The position numbers and the translations under genes are program-made. From Candidatus Cloacimonadota bacterium (GTDB lineage: Bacteria > Cloacimonadota > Cloacimonadia > Cloacimonadales > TCS61): a stretch of DNA of 46,025 nt. This document shows positions 1-9,250 of this stretch, piece after piece. The stretch lies in assembly GCA_021157525.1 (NCBI GenBank), contig JAGGWK010000037.1:98867-144891 (forward strand), read 5' to 3'. The notes under the pieces were generated by a model. That model was not told the origin of the DNA, did no database searches, and worked only from the letters and a program-made list of their open reading frames with translations. The first letter of the stretch is position 1; each line of letters begins with the position of its first letter.

Positions 1-116
1 AGATAACCGTATTTCCCGGCACGTCAGACCTCATCGGTAAATTTGTAAAAGTAAGGATCGTTGATGCGGTGGGGTGGACCCTCAAGGGTGAAATGATAGA
101 GGTGGTGGATGGGTAG
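1..116 (+). CDS. miaB: tRNA methylthiotransferase MiaB, C-terminal TRAM domain (partial)
   Basis: Only the last 37 or so residues are in the window (the frame begins at base 3), so this gene is not in the ORF track. The peptide reads ITVFPGTSDLIGKFVKVRIV, then a region containing WTLKGE, and stops at TAG. This is the TRAM RNA-binding domain that ends MiaB/MtaB-type radical SAM enzymes. The W-x-L-x-G ending is typical of MiaB, which adds the 2-methylthio group to isopentenyl-adenosine-37 of tRNA. The catalytic radical SAM part lies upstream of the window, so MiaB is preferred over MtaB or RimO only on the TRAM tail. Its stop overlaps the start of the antiporter gene by 8 bases, which suggests co-transcription. 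Confidence 0.7.
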   Translation, partial: ITVFPGTSDLIGKFVKVRIVDAVGWTLKGEMIEVVDG

Positions 117-1845
117 TCTGGCTACTCACTTACAAAGCTGGATGCATCACGACACTGCCCTGATTACCAGTGCGAACCCGCTTTTTGTATTGGCGGTGAT
201 TTTGGGCATTGGCTATCTGTTCAGCAGAATTGCCTCACGCCTGAAGCTTCCCACCATCACCGGGCAGATTTTGGGGGGTGTCATCATTGGACATTATGTT
301 CTCAATATTTTCGTGGATACCGCCTATCAGAGCTTTGCACCTATTACCAACTTCGCCCTTGGATTTATTGGCCTTACCATTGGGAGCCACCTGGACTTCC
401 GCAAACTGCACAACGCAGGCAAACGCATCATCCTCATTACCCTGTGTGATGTGATCATTACGCCGGTTCTGGTCTATTTCTCCCTACGATATATAGCCGG
501 TCTCCCCGCAGTGCATAGCATGCTTATTGCCGCCATCGCCATTACCACTGCACCGGGTTCTACCATTCACATCGTCAAGGAGAAGCGGGCCAAAGGCATC
601 CTGACCAAAACTCTCCTGGCCGTTGTGGCCCTGAATAATGTGCTTACCATACTGATTTTCTACACGCTGTATTACTTTTTGCACAACAAATCTGTTTCTG
701 CAGACATCAATATTCTAAGCATCATGGGTAACTCCTTTCTCCTTTTGTTGGAGTCAGTTATTATCGGAAGTGGGGTAGGGTATGGCGTGATTCACTTCAC
801 CGAAAAGCGCAAAACGCGAGTTTCCTTTCTGGTGATGGTGATCATGGCTGTGGTTCTCACTGTTGGAGCATCGGAAACGTTGCACCTGTCCGGCATCCTC
901 TCCAGTCTCATTCTGGGGATGATCATTACCAATTTTTCCAGATTTCGCAGCGTTCTCTTCGGTGCCTTCAAAGAGATTGAAATCGAGGTGTTTACTTTGT
1001 TCTTTGTGTTAGCCGGGACGCATCTTGATTTTCATGCGATGAAGCTGGGCGGCTTTGCCGGTGTAGTGCTGATTCTCAGCCGCTTTGCAGGCAAAGTTTC
1101 CGGCCCGACTCTGGGAGCCTGTCTGGCCGGGGCAACGTCAAACATCAAGAAAAGTATCGGACTGGCCATGCATCCCATTGCGGGAGTGGCCATCGGTCTG
1201 GTATTATTGATAGAAAACAACGTACTTCTGGCACCCTATTCTGATCAGATTACGGCGGTTGTTCTTACCGCTGTGGTAGTGTATGAGCTTATAGGGCCAC
1301 TACTTACGGGAAAAGCTATTGCCCTGGCCGGGGAAGAGGGGAAGAACCGTCTGCGGCTTATGGACTTTATCCAGGAAGAATTTATCACCGTCGATCTGGA
1401 TGCATCCGATAAATGGCAGACCCTGGACTATCTTGCTGAGTTTCTTGTTCGTACCCACCAGGCGCATCACATTGATATAAATGAACTTAAGGCATCTCTG
1501 GTGCAGCGTGAAATCGAAATCTCCACCGGCATCGGAAATAATTTGGCAATACCTCATGCCATTATTCATGATGGCCCGCAAATTATCGGTGTCATTGGCA
1601 TTAGCCGTAAAGGCGTGGAATTTGACAGCCTGGATAGTCAGCCGGTGCATATCATCTTCATGATAGCCACACCCAAAGAAAATTTCGATCGGCAGCACCT
1701 GCAAGTGCTGGCAAACATAGCCAAACTCTTTGGCAAGCACAAGGATATCAAGTCACAACTGATTAATGCGCGATCTGCGGCGGAAGTATATGAGATATTA
1801 CAGAGCAAAGAAGTTGATGAACTCAATCCATTCTTTGAAGACTAA
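109..1845 (+). CDS. CPA2-type cation/proton antiporter fused to a PTS EIIA domain
   Basis: Residues about 22-400 form a chain of hydrophobic helices typical of CPA2 (Kef/NapA-like) sodium or potassium/proton antiporters. They include the N-terminal signature RLKLPTITGQILGGVIIG and a later GxxLxLSGILSSLILGMII segment. Residues about 418-565 form a soluble PTS EIIA domain of the mannitol/fructose class. Its phospho-acceptor context is GIGNNLAIPHAIIHDG, which places the active histidine near residue 483. The fusion suggests that the antiporter senses PTS phosphorylation or uses the domain as a regulatory module; the ion is unknown. The start overlaps the miaB stop by 8 bases. The next gene is 283 bases downstream, so this may end the miaB operon. 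Confidence 0.85.
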   Translation: MGSLATHLQSWMHHDTALITSANPLFVLAVILGIGYLFSRIASRLKLPTITGQILGGVIIGHYVLNIFVDTAYQSFAPITNFALGFIGLTIGSHLDFRKLHNAGKRIILITLCDVIITPVLVYFSLRYIAGLPAVHSMLIAAIAITTAPGSTIHIVKEKRAKGILTKTLLAVVALNNVLTILIFYTLYYFLHNKSVSADINILSIMGNSFLLLLESVIIGSGVGYGVIHFTEKRKTRVSFLVMVIMAVVLTVGASETLHLSGILSSLILGMIITNFSRFRSVLFGAFKEIEIEVFTLFFVLAGTHLDFHAMKLGGFAGVVLILSRFAGKVSGPTLGACLAGATSNIKKSIGLAMHPIAGVAIGLVLLIENNVLLAPYSDQITAVVLTAVVVYELIGPLLTGKAIALAGEEGKNRLRLMDFIQEEFITVDLDASDKWQTLDYLAEFLVRTHQAHHIDINELKASLVQREIEISTGIGNNLAIPHAIIHDGPQIIGVIGISRKGVEFDSLDSQPVHIIFMIATPKENFDRQHLQVLANIAKLFGKHKDIKSQLINARSAAEVYEILQSKEVDELNPFFED

Positions 1846-2128
1846 GCGTCAAATCTATCCGCTGATTGGTTTAAATTGCTCAGGTGAGTCGGTGCATTGG
1901 TGGTTCGATGTTTGAGCCGCAGGGTGCGCATTTCGCCGTTGGTGTTTTTTAACCTGAGCCCACGAACGTAAATTTACTAAAATAGGGAAAAAATCGATGA
2001 ACAACAGACAAAGAGAGGTGGATTCCGGTTATACTCTATCCTATGATAATGTACATTATGTAAACTATGAAGTGAAACACAACAATCTGGTACGAAACAA
2101 ATTAGAAAAATAATGGAGTGCAGGTGTT
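1846..2128 (+). promoter_or_regulatory. Intergenic leader before yicC, with a long-range inverted repeat and a tiny ORF
   Basis: This gap separates the antiporter gene from yicC. GCTCAGGT at 1878-1885 can pair with ACCTGAGC at 1952-1959, enclosing 66 bases that include a run of six T. This could be a structured leader or a terminator-like fold. A 38-codon ORF lies at 1997-2113 (start MNNRQREV), but it has no convincing ribosome site and no recognisable family, so I do not call it a gene. A clear purine-rich ribosome site (GGAG) lies before the yicC start. The region is AT-rich from 1970 onward and probably carries the yicC promoter, although no -35/-10 pair is clear. Confidence 0.3.
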
Positions 2129-3007
2129 ATGAAAAGTATGACAGGTTACGGTAAAGCGAATCATGTAGATGAGAACTTTGAAATGGAAGTGGAAGTAAAG
2201 TCGGTTAACAGCAGGTTTTTCGACTTTAAGATACGGAGTCCACGTGAACTTTCCTTCATGGAATTTCGGATCAAAGATATTTGCTCTCAGAGCATCAAAC
2301 GAGGGAAAGTCGAGGTTTATGTTAACTTTAAGGATAAACGCGTCCCGGAGATCGTTTTGGACGAATCGCGGTTTTCGGCTTTTGTAGAGGTATATCATCG
2401 GGCTCAATCTCTTATGGGAGGCAATCGGGAGTTGCCCTTTGCGAAGATCATCAGTGAGCCGGGAGTTATCTTGATGAGCAACACAGACTTAGAAACATCC
2501 GGTGCCATAGAGACTCTGGAGAAAGTGGTGGCGGAAGCGGTACAGAAGCATCAACAGATGGCACTCAATGAGGGAGACTCCATGAAAACCTATCTCACCG
2601 ATGCAATGGAGAGAATCGCCTCTGCCCTGTCTGAGATCGAATCGGCTATCCCATCCCACAAAGAAGCGCTCTTTGAAAAGGTGAAAAACAGTATTGAAGC
2701 ATTGCTGCCAGAGGCCCTCGGCAAAGAAGATCACAAACGACTGATGATGGAGGCCGCAATTTATATAGACAAATCTGATGTCACCGAGGAAATTGTGCGT
2801 TTGAAGAATCATGTGCAAAAGTTTCTGGACCGTGTAGGCAAAAGTGATAAAGAGATGGGCAAAAGCCTTAATTTCATTTTGCAGGAGATGCATCGGGAGA
2901 TCAACACAACCGGTTCAAAATTTGGCGATACCGGCGTGTTTCCCAGCATCATGATGATACGAGAGGAGATAGAAAAATGCAGGGAGTTAGTACAAAATGC
3001 CGAGTAA
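2129..3007 (+). CDS. yicC: YicC-family endoribonuclease
   Basis: The protein opens with MKSMTGYGKA, the hallmark of the YicC/YloC family, followed by EVEVKSVNSRFFDFKIRSP. The C-terminal part holds SDVTEEIVRLKNHVQKF and GKSLNFILQEMHREINTTGSK, matching the conserved DUF1732 region. Its 292 residues are the usual family length. Members are known as hexameric endoribonucleases that act in RNA turnover. In many genomes yicC sits before gmk; here a small membrane protein and RNase R follow instead, so an RNA-decay theme continues in the operon. The start at 2129 has a GGAG site and the family's canonical first residues. The stop lies 8 bases inside the next gene's start region (11-base overlap). 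Confidence 0.93.
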   Translation: MKSMTGYGKANHVDENFEMEVEVKSVNSRFFDFKIRSPRELSFMEFRIKDICSQSIKRGKVEVYVNFKDKRVPEIVLDESRFSAFVEVYHRAQSLMGGNRELPFAKIISEPGVILMSNTDLETSGAIETLEKVVAEAVQKHQQMALNEGDSMKTYLTDAMERIASALSEIESAIPSHKEALFEKVKNSIEALLPEALGKEDHKRLMMEAAIYIDKSDVTEEIVRLKNHVQKFLDRVGKSDKEMGKSLNFILQEMHREINTTGSKFGDTGVFPSIMMIREEIEKCRELVQNAE

Positions 3008-3485
3008 ATATCCGTTGAGATGGGTGTCACACCCAATGCGTGAATACCCCATTACCACCGGGATATTGCTTCTTTTTCTCGGTTTGATCGCCGCCTTTTT
3101 GTGGGATGTCACCAGCACCCCGGTGGATCAGTCTATCACCGTTTTTACCTGGGTCGGCATGAACGTAGCCGGATGGGATATGCCCTTTTTTTACTACCTG
3201 GGCATCATCTTTCTCTTCTTCAGCCTCATCACCTATTTCATTCCCACCTATTACCAATGCGATGAAGACCTTATCACCATCCGCTACTGGTTTTTCAAAG
3301 TAACCCATCGCTACGATGAGTATGGCTGCTTTTATCTGGATGCAAAGGGCGTAATGCTGAGCACCTTTAAGCGGCCTCGTCGTCTCGATCCCTTCAGGGG
3401 TTTGTCCCTCCGCTTTTCCCGTAGCAGAAAGGAAAAGCAACCGCTTTTGGACATCCTGCAAGAACGCATAGGAAACCGAGTTTAA
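2997..3485 (+). CDS. Small membrane protein with two transmembrane helices (hypothetical)
   Basis: I do not recognise a named family. The 162 residues hold two hydrophobic helices (about 19-37 and 62-83) joined by a short loop. A cytosolic C-terminal part follows, with alternating hydrophobic strands (DLITIRYWFFKVTHRYDEY) and a basic tail rich in R and K. The layout resembles small PH-like membrane proteins, but that is a guess. The listed start overlaps yicC by 11 bases. An in-frame ATG at 3036 (MREYPITTG) just before the first helix is an alternative start. The stop overlaps the rnr start by one base (TAATG), which implies coupled translation with RNase R. Confidence 0.7.
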   Translation: MPSKYPLRWVSHPMREYPITTGILLLFLGLIAAFLWDVTSTPVDQSITVFTWVGMNVAGWDMPFFYYLGIIFLFFSLITYFIPTYYQCDEDLITIRYWFFKVTHRYDEYGCFYLDAKGVMLSTFKRPRRLDPFRGLSLRFSRSRKEKQPLLDILQERIGNRV

Positions 3486-5572
3486 TGTTTGATAAAACAC
3501 TGGCATATCACATTGAGAAATTACTTCTGGATTATGAAGGTAATTATTTCAAAACCAAGGATATAGCCAAGGCTCTGAAGATTAAGAAACACAAATACAA
3601 AGACCTGATGGATACCCTCTACGGCATGTCCAAACAACGGCGGATACGGCGAAAAGACAGAACCTTTGGAATAGAAAATCTTCAGAAGCCTGAGCTTATC
3701 GTGGAAGGCATATTCGATGCTCGATCTCTGGTGAAAAATCGTTCCTTTGCCTTTGTCTCATCCCCAGAGGGAGACCTCTATATTTCTGCCGAAGACATCC
3801 AGACGGCCTACCATGGCGACAGGGTAAAAGTAAGTGTGCACAGTGGCAGTGGCGGCCGCAAATATGGACGGGTAATCTCGGTGGTTAAACGGGCCAAAAC
3901 CACCTTTGCAGGCACTTTTCAACGATACCGGAATAGTATGTATCTGGTGCCGGATAATGGGAAAATCCACACACATTTGATGGTGCGGGATGCCAATGGT
4001 GCTCGGTCTGGCCAGAAAGTTGTGATGAACATTATAAATTGGGGCTCTCGGGAATTACAAAAACTTCCCATTGGCGATATTACGCAAGTGTTGGGAGAAT
4101 CGGGTAATCCCGAAGTGGAAATCCTGGCAGTTATCATGGAATACGGCTTGCCTCTGGAATTTCCCGAAGAAGTAATTGATGCCGCTCAAGCTATCGATGG
4201 CTCCATCAAGGATGAAGATATTGCATCCCGAACAGACTTGCGAGATCTACTGACAATCACCATAGATCCCCTCTCAGCCCGGGATTATGACGATGCCATC
4301 TCGCTGGTACAGTCCGGCGATGAAATGGTACTTTACGTGCACATTGCCGATGTGGCCCACTATGTTGTCCCCGGTTCACCACTGTACAAAGAAGCCTGTG
4401 AGCGCGGCAACAGCTACTATTTTCCACGGCGCGTCATTCCCATGCTTCCCACCAGACTTTCAAACCAGATTTGCAGTCTGCGCCCCGATGAAGATAAGCT
4501 CGCTCTCACGGTGGAAACCCATTTTTCAGCCTCTGGATCCATGAGCAGACAAACCGTGTATGAGAGCGTGATCCGCTCTGACGCCAGGCTGGTGTATGAG
4601 CAGGTGGATGCGCTGTTTGACGGTGATAAAACCGATATCTCTGAACCGATAGCAGCAATGCTAACCAGTCTGCACCAGCTCTCGAAGGTGCTGGCAAAAA
4701 TCCGGCAGGAAGCTGGTTATCTTACCTTCTCTCTCCCGGAAAGCGAATACGAATTTGATGACGACGGACATCTGATAAACATCCATCGTTCACGGGAGAC
4801 AGATTCTCATCGGCTTATCGAGAACTGTATGCTGGTGGCCAATCAATATATTTGCCAACGATTGTCCAAGGGTGAAACCCTCTATCGCATTCACGAAGAT
4901 CCCAATGAAGATCGCATCAATGTAATCCTGGACATTTTGAGGAAATACAATGTTGATGTGTATTTACAAGAAAATCTTAACAAAACACTTCAACATGTTC
5001 TGGAAGAATTAAAGACCGAATCTTTTCATCGGGTATTTGACAGACAGATATTACGGAGCCTCAAGCGAGCCCGTTATTCCATAGAAAACAAAGGTCATTT
5101 TGGTTTGGCGATGACGTATTATACCCATTTCACCTCACCAATCCGGCGCCTGTGTGACTTGGTTGTGCACTTGCAGATCAAGGATCAGATCCATCATCGC
5201 CCACCACGGTTCACCCGTCAGGAACTCTTTGACTTGGCTGGCAAAGCAACCGAGCGGGAGATGATCGCTGATGAAAGCGAACGGGAAGTGGATTGGAAAA
5301 ACAAACGCATCTTCATGAAGAAGAAACTGGGAGATGAATTCAGCGGCATTATACTCGCTGTTCAAAAAAACCGCATCGTTGTTGAACTGGATGATTATCC
5401 TGTTTCTGGCGTGATAGAGATGGCTACGGTAAAAAAAGAGCGATTTGACTTTATTGAGCAATACAGCCGTATGGTTGGACGGAAAACCGGGAAGATATTG
5501 GGACTTACGGACAAAGTGACCGTGATGGTCAGCAAAGTAACGGATGATATCTATTTTCAATTAATCTTATGA
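3485..5572 (+). CDS. rnr: Ribonuclease R (RNB-family 3'-5' exoribonuclease)
   Basis: This hydrolytic 3'-5' exoribonuclease degrades structured RNA and defective transcripts. The order seen is an N-terminal winged-helix-like region (about 1-60), cold-shock-like RNA-binding domains (about 65-215), the RNB catalytic domain from about 250, and a C-terminal S1 domain (DEFSGIILAVQKNRIVVEL onward). The catalytic acidic cluster is visible as DPLSARDYDDAISL (residues 261-274). The conserved YTHFTSPIRRLCDLVVHLQI segment is also present. At 695 residues it is shorter than the E. coli enzyme and lacks a lysine-rich tail, as in many other phyla. It overlaps waaA through ATGA, so the two are translationally coupled. 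Confidence 0.95.
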   Translation: MFDKTLAYHIEKLLLDYEGNYFKTKDIAKALKIKKHKYKDLMDTLYGMSKQRRIRRKDRTFGIENLQKPELIVEGIFDARSLVKNRSFAFVSSPEGDLYISAEDIQTAYHGDRVKVSVHSGSGGRKYGRVISVVKRAKTTFAGTFQRYRNSMYLVPDNGKIHTHLMVRDANGARSGQKVVMNIINWGSRELQKLPIGDITQVLGESGNPEVEILAVIMEYGLPLEFPEEVIDAAQAIDGSIKDEDIASRTDLRDLLTITIDPLSARDYDDAISLVQSGDEMVLYVHIADVAHYVVPGSPLYKEACERGNSYYFPRRVIPMLPTRLSNQICSLRPDEDKLALTVETHFSASGSMSRQTVYESVIRSDARLVYEQVDALFDGDKTDISEPIAAMLTSLHQLSKVLAKIRQEAGYLTFSLPESEYEFDDDGHLINIHRSRETDSHRLIENCMLVANQYICQRLSKGETLYRIHEDPNEDRINVILDILRKYNVDVYLQENLNKTLQHVLEELKTESFHRVFDRQILRSLKRARYSIENKGHFGLAMTYYTHFTSPIRRLCDLVVHLQIKDQIHHRPPRFTRQELFDLAGKATEREMIADESEREVDWKNKRIFMKKKLGDEFSGIILAVQKNRIVVELDDYPVSGVIEMATVKKERFDFIEQYSRMVGRKTGKILGLTDKVTVMVSKVTDDIYFQLIL

Positions 5573-6783
5573 TAATTTACTACGTACTAACGACCATAAT
5601 CTTTGTTGTTACGCTACCAATCTTAATGTTATACATTAAGTTTACAAACCAGGCTCAACGTCTGACGTGGGGATATAAAAAGTACTATCAATGCCTGTGG
5701 ATTCACGCTGCATCCATGGGAGAAGTAAACGGAATTCGGCAGCTCATTGCCAGACTCCGCCGGGCTTACCCAAATCGGGAGATCGTGATAACCACCATGA
5801 CCAAAACCGGCCGAAAAGTTGCACGGGAACTTGCCGACGCAGCCTATCTTGCACCCCTCGACCTCTTCCCCATTCTTCTGCGAGGATTTCGTTTTCTTCA
5901 GCCTGCTGCTATCATCATTGCAGAAACCGAGATATGGCCGGGAATGATCACCATGGCTCACAAAAAAGGTATTCCGCTGGTATTTATCAATGCCCGGATA
6001 TCAGATTCGTCATTGGGCAGTTATCAAAAGTTAAAACCTTTGTTAGCCCCGGTTTTTCGCCATGTTCACACCGTGATTGCCCAATCTGAAAAAGATCAAC
6101 AACGGTTTATAAGCCTCGGCTTCAGAGATGTACGCCATACCGGAAACCTGAAATTCTCCGTCACTCAACCGCTATATCGAAAAGAGGATATGCGAAAGGA
6201 AATGGGCTTTGCCCAAGATGATCTTGTCGTGGTTTGGGGCAGTAGTCGTCCCGGTGAAGAACAGCTGGCTTTAACCACATTTGACGCATTAAAACAGAGA
6301 CATCCCCGCCTGCACCTGATACTTGTCCCGCGGCATCTGAAGCGGCTTCCGGAGATCCGGACAATACTGAATGGGCATGACGTGACCTATTATAGTTCCT
6401 ACAAGCCCGGCGCCCCCATTGTGGTGGTAGATGCCATGGGGGTGTTGCAAAAGCTCTACGCCCTGTGTGATATTGCCGTTGTGGGTGGCAGCTTTTTCGA
6501 TTTTGGTGGACACAATCCTCTGGAACCCGCCTTCTATCGCTGTCCGATAATTATGGGTCCCTACCACAGTTCCTGTCGGGATTCGGTAGAAAAATTAAAA
6601 CAAGGTAATGGAATTATAATTGCAAACACAGATACGTTGCAGGATGAGATGCAAAAATTGCTGGTGGACAGCCTGTTGAGAAACCGCATTGGAAACAATG
6701 CAAAAAACGTGCTCGAAGCCCATGCATCCAGCGTGGATGATACCACCAAAATCCTGCAAAATATCATTGCGGAGTCATTATGA
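5569..6783 (+). CDS. waaA: 3-deoxy-D-manno-octulosonic acid (Kdo) transferase
   Basis: WaaA/KdtA moves Kdo from CMP-Kdo to lipid A at the inner membrane, so this gene implies an LPS-bearing outer membrane. One N-terminal hydrophobic anchor (about 3-22) is followed by the GT30 N-terminal fold with WIHAASMGEVNG. The catalytic-region motif AETEIWPGMI comes next, then FINARISDSSLGSYQKLKPL. The C-terminal nucleotide-binding half holds VWGSSRPGEEQLAL, LVPRHLKRLPEI, and the family's closing GGSFFDFGGHNPLEPA. The 404 residues are slightly short for the family but no block is missing. ATGA overlaps join it to both rnr upstream and the lipoprotein downstream. Confidence 0.95.
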   Translation: MIIYYVLTTIIFVVTLPILMLYIKFTNQAQRLTWGYKKYYQCLWIHAASMGEVNGIRQLIARLRRAYPNREIVITTMTKTGRKVARELADAAYLAPLDLFPILLRGFRFLQPAAIIIAETEIWPGMITMAHKKGIPLVFINARISDSSLGSYQKLKPLLAPVFRHVHTVIAQSEKDQQRFISLGFRDVRHTGNLKFSVTQPLYRKEDMRKEMGFAQDDLVVVWGSSRPGEEQLALTTFDALKQRHPRLHLILVPRHLKRLPEIRTILNGHDVTYYSSYKPGAPIVVVDAMGVLQKLYALCDIAVVGGSFFDFGGHNPLEPAFYRCPIIMGPYHSSCRDSVEKLKQGNGIIIANTDTLQDEMQKLLVDSLLRNRIGNNAKNVLEAHASSVDDTTKILQNIIAESL

Positions 6784-9113
6784 GACGGTTGTTACTGTTT
6801 GCGATTATTGTGGTTACACTCTTTGTCGGATGTTCCAAAGACACCACTTCAACAGGGCGGTTAGATGCACCAACAGGCCTGGTAGCCGAAAAATACGGGC
6901 TTTTTCACATTCGGATAAGATGGAACGATAACTCCACCGGCGAGGAGTCTTTTTTCATCGATCGCAAAAAAGGTGAAAGCGATTGGGATGTAGATTTTGC
7001 AGAAGTTGCCAAAAACACAGAAGAATATGTAAACAACATAAACACATCAGCTGCCACAGACACGTTGTATTCGTACCGTGTGAGGGCTTTTGACAGCGGA
7101 GATTATTCAGACTACAGTATTTCTGCAGCCTACATTGATGCATCAGTAGCCCCCGATTCCCTTACCTTTGTGCAAATAGGACAGGATAGCGTGGGCCTGA
7201 GCTGGAACGATAACACCATCGGAGAAGAGGGCTTTGCGCTGGAGCGCCGCAGCGAAGGAGAAGATTGGACGTCCGTAGCTTTACTGGATGCAAACGTCAC
7301 CAGTTTTGTGGATGCTGTTCCCGCACTTTACGATACACTGCTTTATCGGGTGAGTGCTTTTGTGGGAGATTCACATTCTGAATATCTGGAAAATAACTAC
7401 AACCCAATCCTCCCTGTTCCCAGTAATTTAACGATAACATGTTCAAGTATAACATCAGTGCAATTGACGTGGGATGACAACGCCACTCTGGAAGATGGAT
7501 ACCGGATTTATAAATCGGAAGATCTCATTTCCTGGGATGAATCCACCCTTCCACAAAACAGCACGCAATGGGTGGATTCTTCGGTTACCCCCGGAGTGAT
7601 GACCTATTATAAGGTGCTTTCATTCCTGGGCCAAAATACCTCTCCCGCAGTTTCCGACAGCGTAAACACCATACCGGAGCCATCCAATCTGGTAGCTACG
7701 GCCAATAATGATAACCTTGAAATATCTCTTACTTGGGATGATTTTTCCCTTTTTGAAGATACATTCCGGATTGAACGGCGCACATTAACGGGGGATTTTG
7801 CTCCACTGGCCACCATCCCGGCAAACAGTACGCACTATATCGATACGCAGATAGAAAATCTGGTAACCTATTATTACCGAATAACTACCAATGCTCAGGG
7901 CTACTCATCTCCCCCTTCAGCAGTTGTATCGGCTACCTGCACCGCTGGTCAAACGACAATGCTGCTGGTTCCGTCACAATTTGCTTCCATCCAGGATGCC
8001 ATAGATGCAGCCCGGGATGGCGATCGGGTTCTGGTATTACCTGGCCACTATCGAGAAAAAATCGACTTCGAGGGGAAATCTATCTCCGTCGTTTCCATGT
8101 ACTCCCTTACTCATGACCACAGTGCCATCGTCGAAACCATTATCGACGGAGAATCCGACGGCTCTGTCGTGCGCTTTGCCAATGCAGAAGACTCCCTTAC
8201 CGTCATCCAGGGGTTTACCGTTCAAAACGGCTTTGATAGCAGCGGTATCTTTTGTAGTTCCAGTCGTCCCATGATCAAAAACATGATAATCAAAAACTCC
8301 CATGCCACGTCAAACGGTGGCGGATTGCGGGTTCGTAATCTTTCCCACTTGGTGGTGGATAGTGTGGAATTTGTGGGAAATTGTGCAGTCAATGGCGGCG
8401 GAATGTCTGTTGAAGGGGAAAGTGTCGTACTCATCAAAAATTGTACTTTTACCCAAAACACTGCCGAGCAGGGTGGGGGACTGGAAATTATAAAATCCTT
8501 CGCAACCTTGGAAAACAATGAATTCTTTGCCAATGAAGCAGAGCATGGCGGCGGGATGCATTCCAAAACCGAAGCGGAAATCACCATGATCCACTGCCGC
8601 TTTTTTGAAAATCTCAATGATGGGTTTGATGGACGTGGCGGGGCTTTATACACCTCAGGAAGCACATATCACATAGAAAATACCATCTTTGCAGATAATG
8701 CCTCTTACGGGCCAAACGCCATTGGCGGTGCCATCTACACGGTGAGCAATTCAAACATTGATCTTTTGAATGTGGTGATCACTGACAACATCGCAAACAT
8801 TGGCGGCGCCGTGTACATCACCGAGCTTTCCGATATCACCATCCGCAACTGCATCATCTGGGAAAACCTGCCCTATGATATCGATATCAACGGACGTGCA
8901 GTCTTTATGCATTACACCGATGTTACCGAGGATTTTCCCGGAAACAACAACATCAATGAAGAACCCAACTTTACGGATCCGGAAAATCACGATTATCATC
9001 TGCAACAAGATTCACCCTGCATCGATGCCGGAGATCCGGATGGTTTGTATAATGATCCCGATGGATCGGTAAATGACATGGGGGCTTACGGCGGACCAAA
9101 CGGACAATGGTAA
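6780..9113 (+). CDS. Lipoprotein with four fibronectin III-like repeats and a parallel beta-helix domain
   Basis: A short signal peptide ends in the lipobox LFVGCSK (Cys at about 19), so the protein is probably anchored in a membrane facing the periplasm or cell surface. Residues about 28-390 contain four related FN3-like repeats, each with the signature WxDN or WDDF followed by E-x-x-F-x-I/L-x-R. From about 395 (VPSQFASIQDAIDAARDGDR) a right-handed beta-helix starts, with repeated NxGGG, GGGM and GGAIY turns, as in pectate-lyase-like or polymorphic outer-membrane proteins. The end reads DPDGSVNDMGAYGGP, a common closing motif of such secreted FCB-group proteins. A role in surface binding or glycan contact is plausible but not shown. 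It overlaps waaA by 4 bases and is followed by a strong terminator. Confidence 0.8.
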   Translation: MRRLLLFAIIVVTLFVGCSKDTTSTGRLDAPTGLVAEKYGLFHIRIRWNDNSTGEESFFIDRKKGESDWDVDFAEVAKNTEEYVNNINTSAATDTLYSYRVRAFDSGDYSDYSISAAYIDASVAPDSLTFVQIGQDSVGLSWNDNTIGEEGFALERRSEGEDWTSVALLDANVTSFVDAVPALYDTLLYRVSAFVGDSHSEYLENNYNPILPVPSNLTITCSSITSVQLTWDDNATLEDGYRIYKSEDLISWDESTLPQNSTQWVDSSVTPGVMTYYKVLSFLGQNTSPAVSDSVNTIPEPSNLVATANNDNLEISLTWDDFSLFEDTFRIERRTLTGDFAPLATIPANSTHYIDTQIENLVTYYYRITTNAQGYSSPPSAVVSATCTAGQTTMLLVPSQFASIQDAIDAARDGDRVLVLPGHYREKIDFEGKSISVVSMYSLTHDHSAIVETIIDGESDGSVVRFANAEDSLTVIQGFTVQNGFDSSGIFCSSSRPMIKNMIIKNSHATSNGGGLRVRNLSHLVVDSVEFVGNCAVNGGGMSVEGESVVLIKNCTFTQNTAEQGGGLEIIKSFATLENNEFFANEAEHGGGMHSKTEAEITMIHCRFFENLNDGFDGRGGALYTSGSTYHIENTIFADNASYGPNAIGGAIYTVSNSNIDLLNVVITDNIANIGGAVYITELSDITIRNCIIWENLPYDIDINGRAVFMHYTDVTEDFPGNNNINEEPNFTDPENHDYHLQQDSPCIDAGDPDGLYNDPDGSVNDMGAYGGPNGQW

Positions 9114-9162
9114 ATCTGGTTGTAATGCAATAACATAGAACTGTTTTTTTAAGCGGTTAATG

Positions 9163-9205
9163 CCACCGTTTTCCAGGAAAACAAGAAAACGGTGGACATT
9201 TTTTT
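9163..9205 (+). terminator. Rho-independent terminator after the lipoprotein gene
   Basis: A perfect 11-bp stem, CCACCGTTTTC at 9163-9173 and GAAAACGGTGG at 9185-9195, closes an 11-base loop and is followed by a seven-T run after ACA. It should end the miaB/yicC-to-lipoprotein transcript. The next gene, with its own strong ribosome site, starts 45 bases later. Confidence 0.85.
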
Positions 9206-9250
9206 AGCCAGAAGCACCTATCTCCCCAAAAAAGGGAGAGGAGAAATCAC

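Noticed and set aside
1997-2113. 38-codon ORF upstream of yicC
   Set aside because: No ribosome site and no family features; it may be chance in an AT-rich leader.
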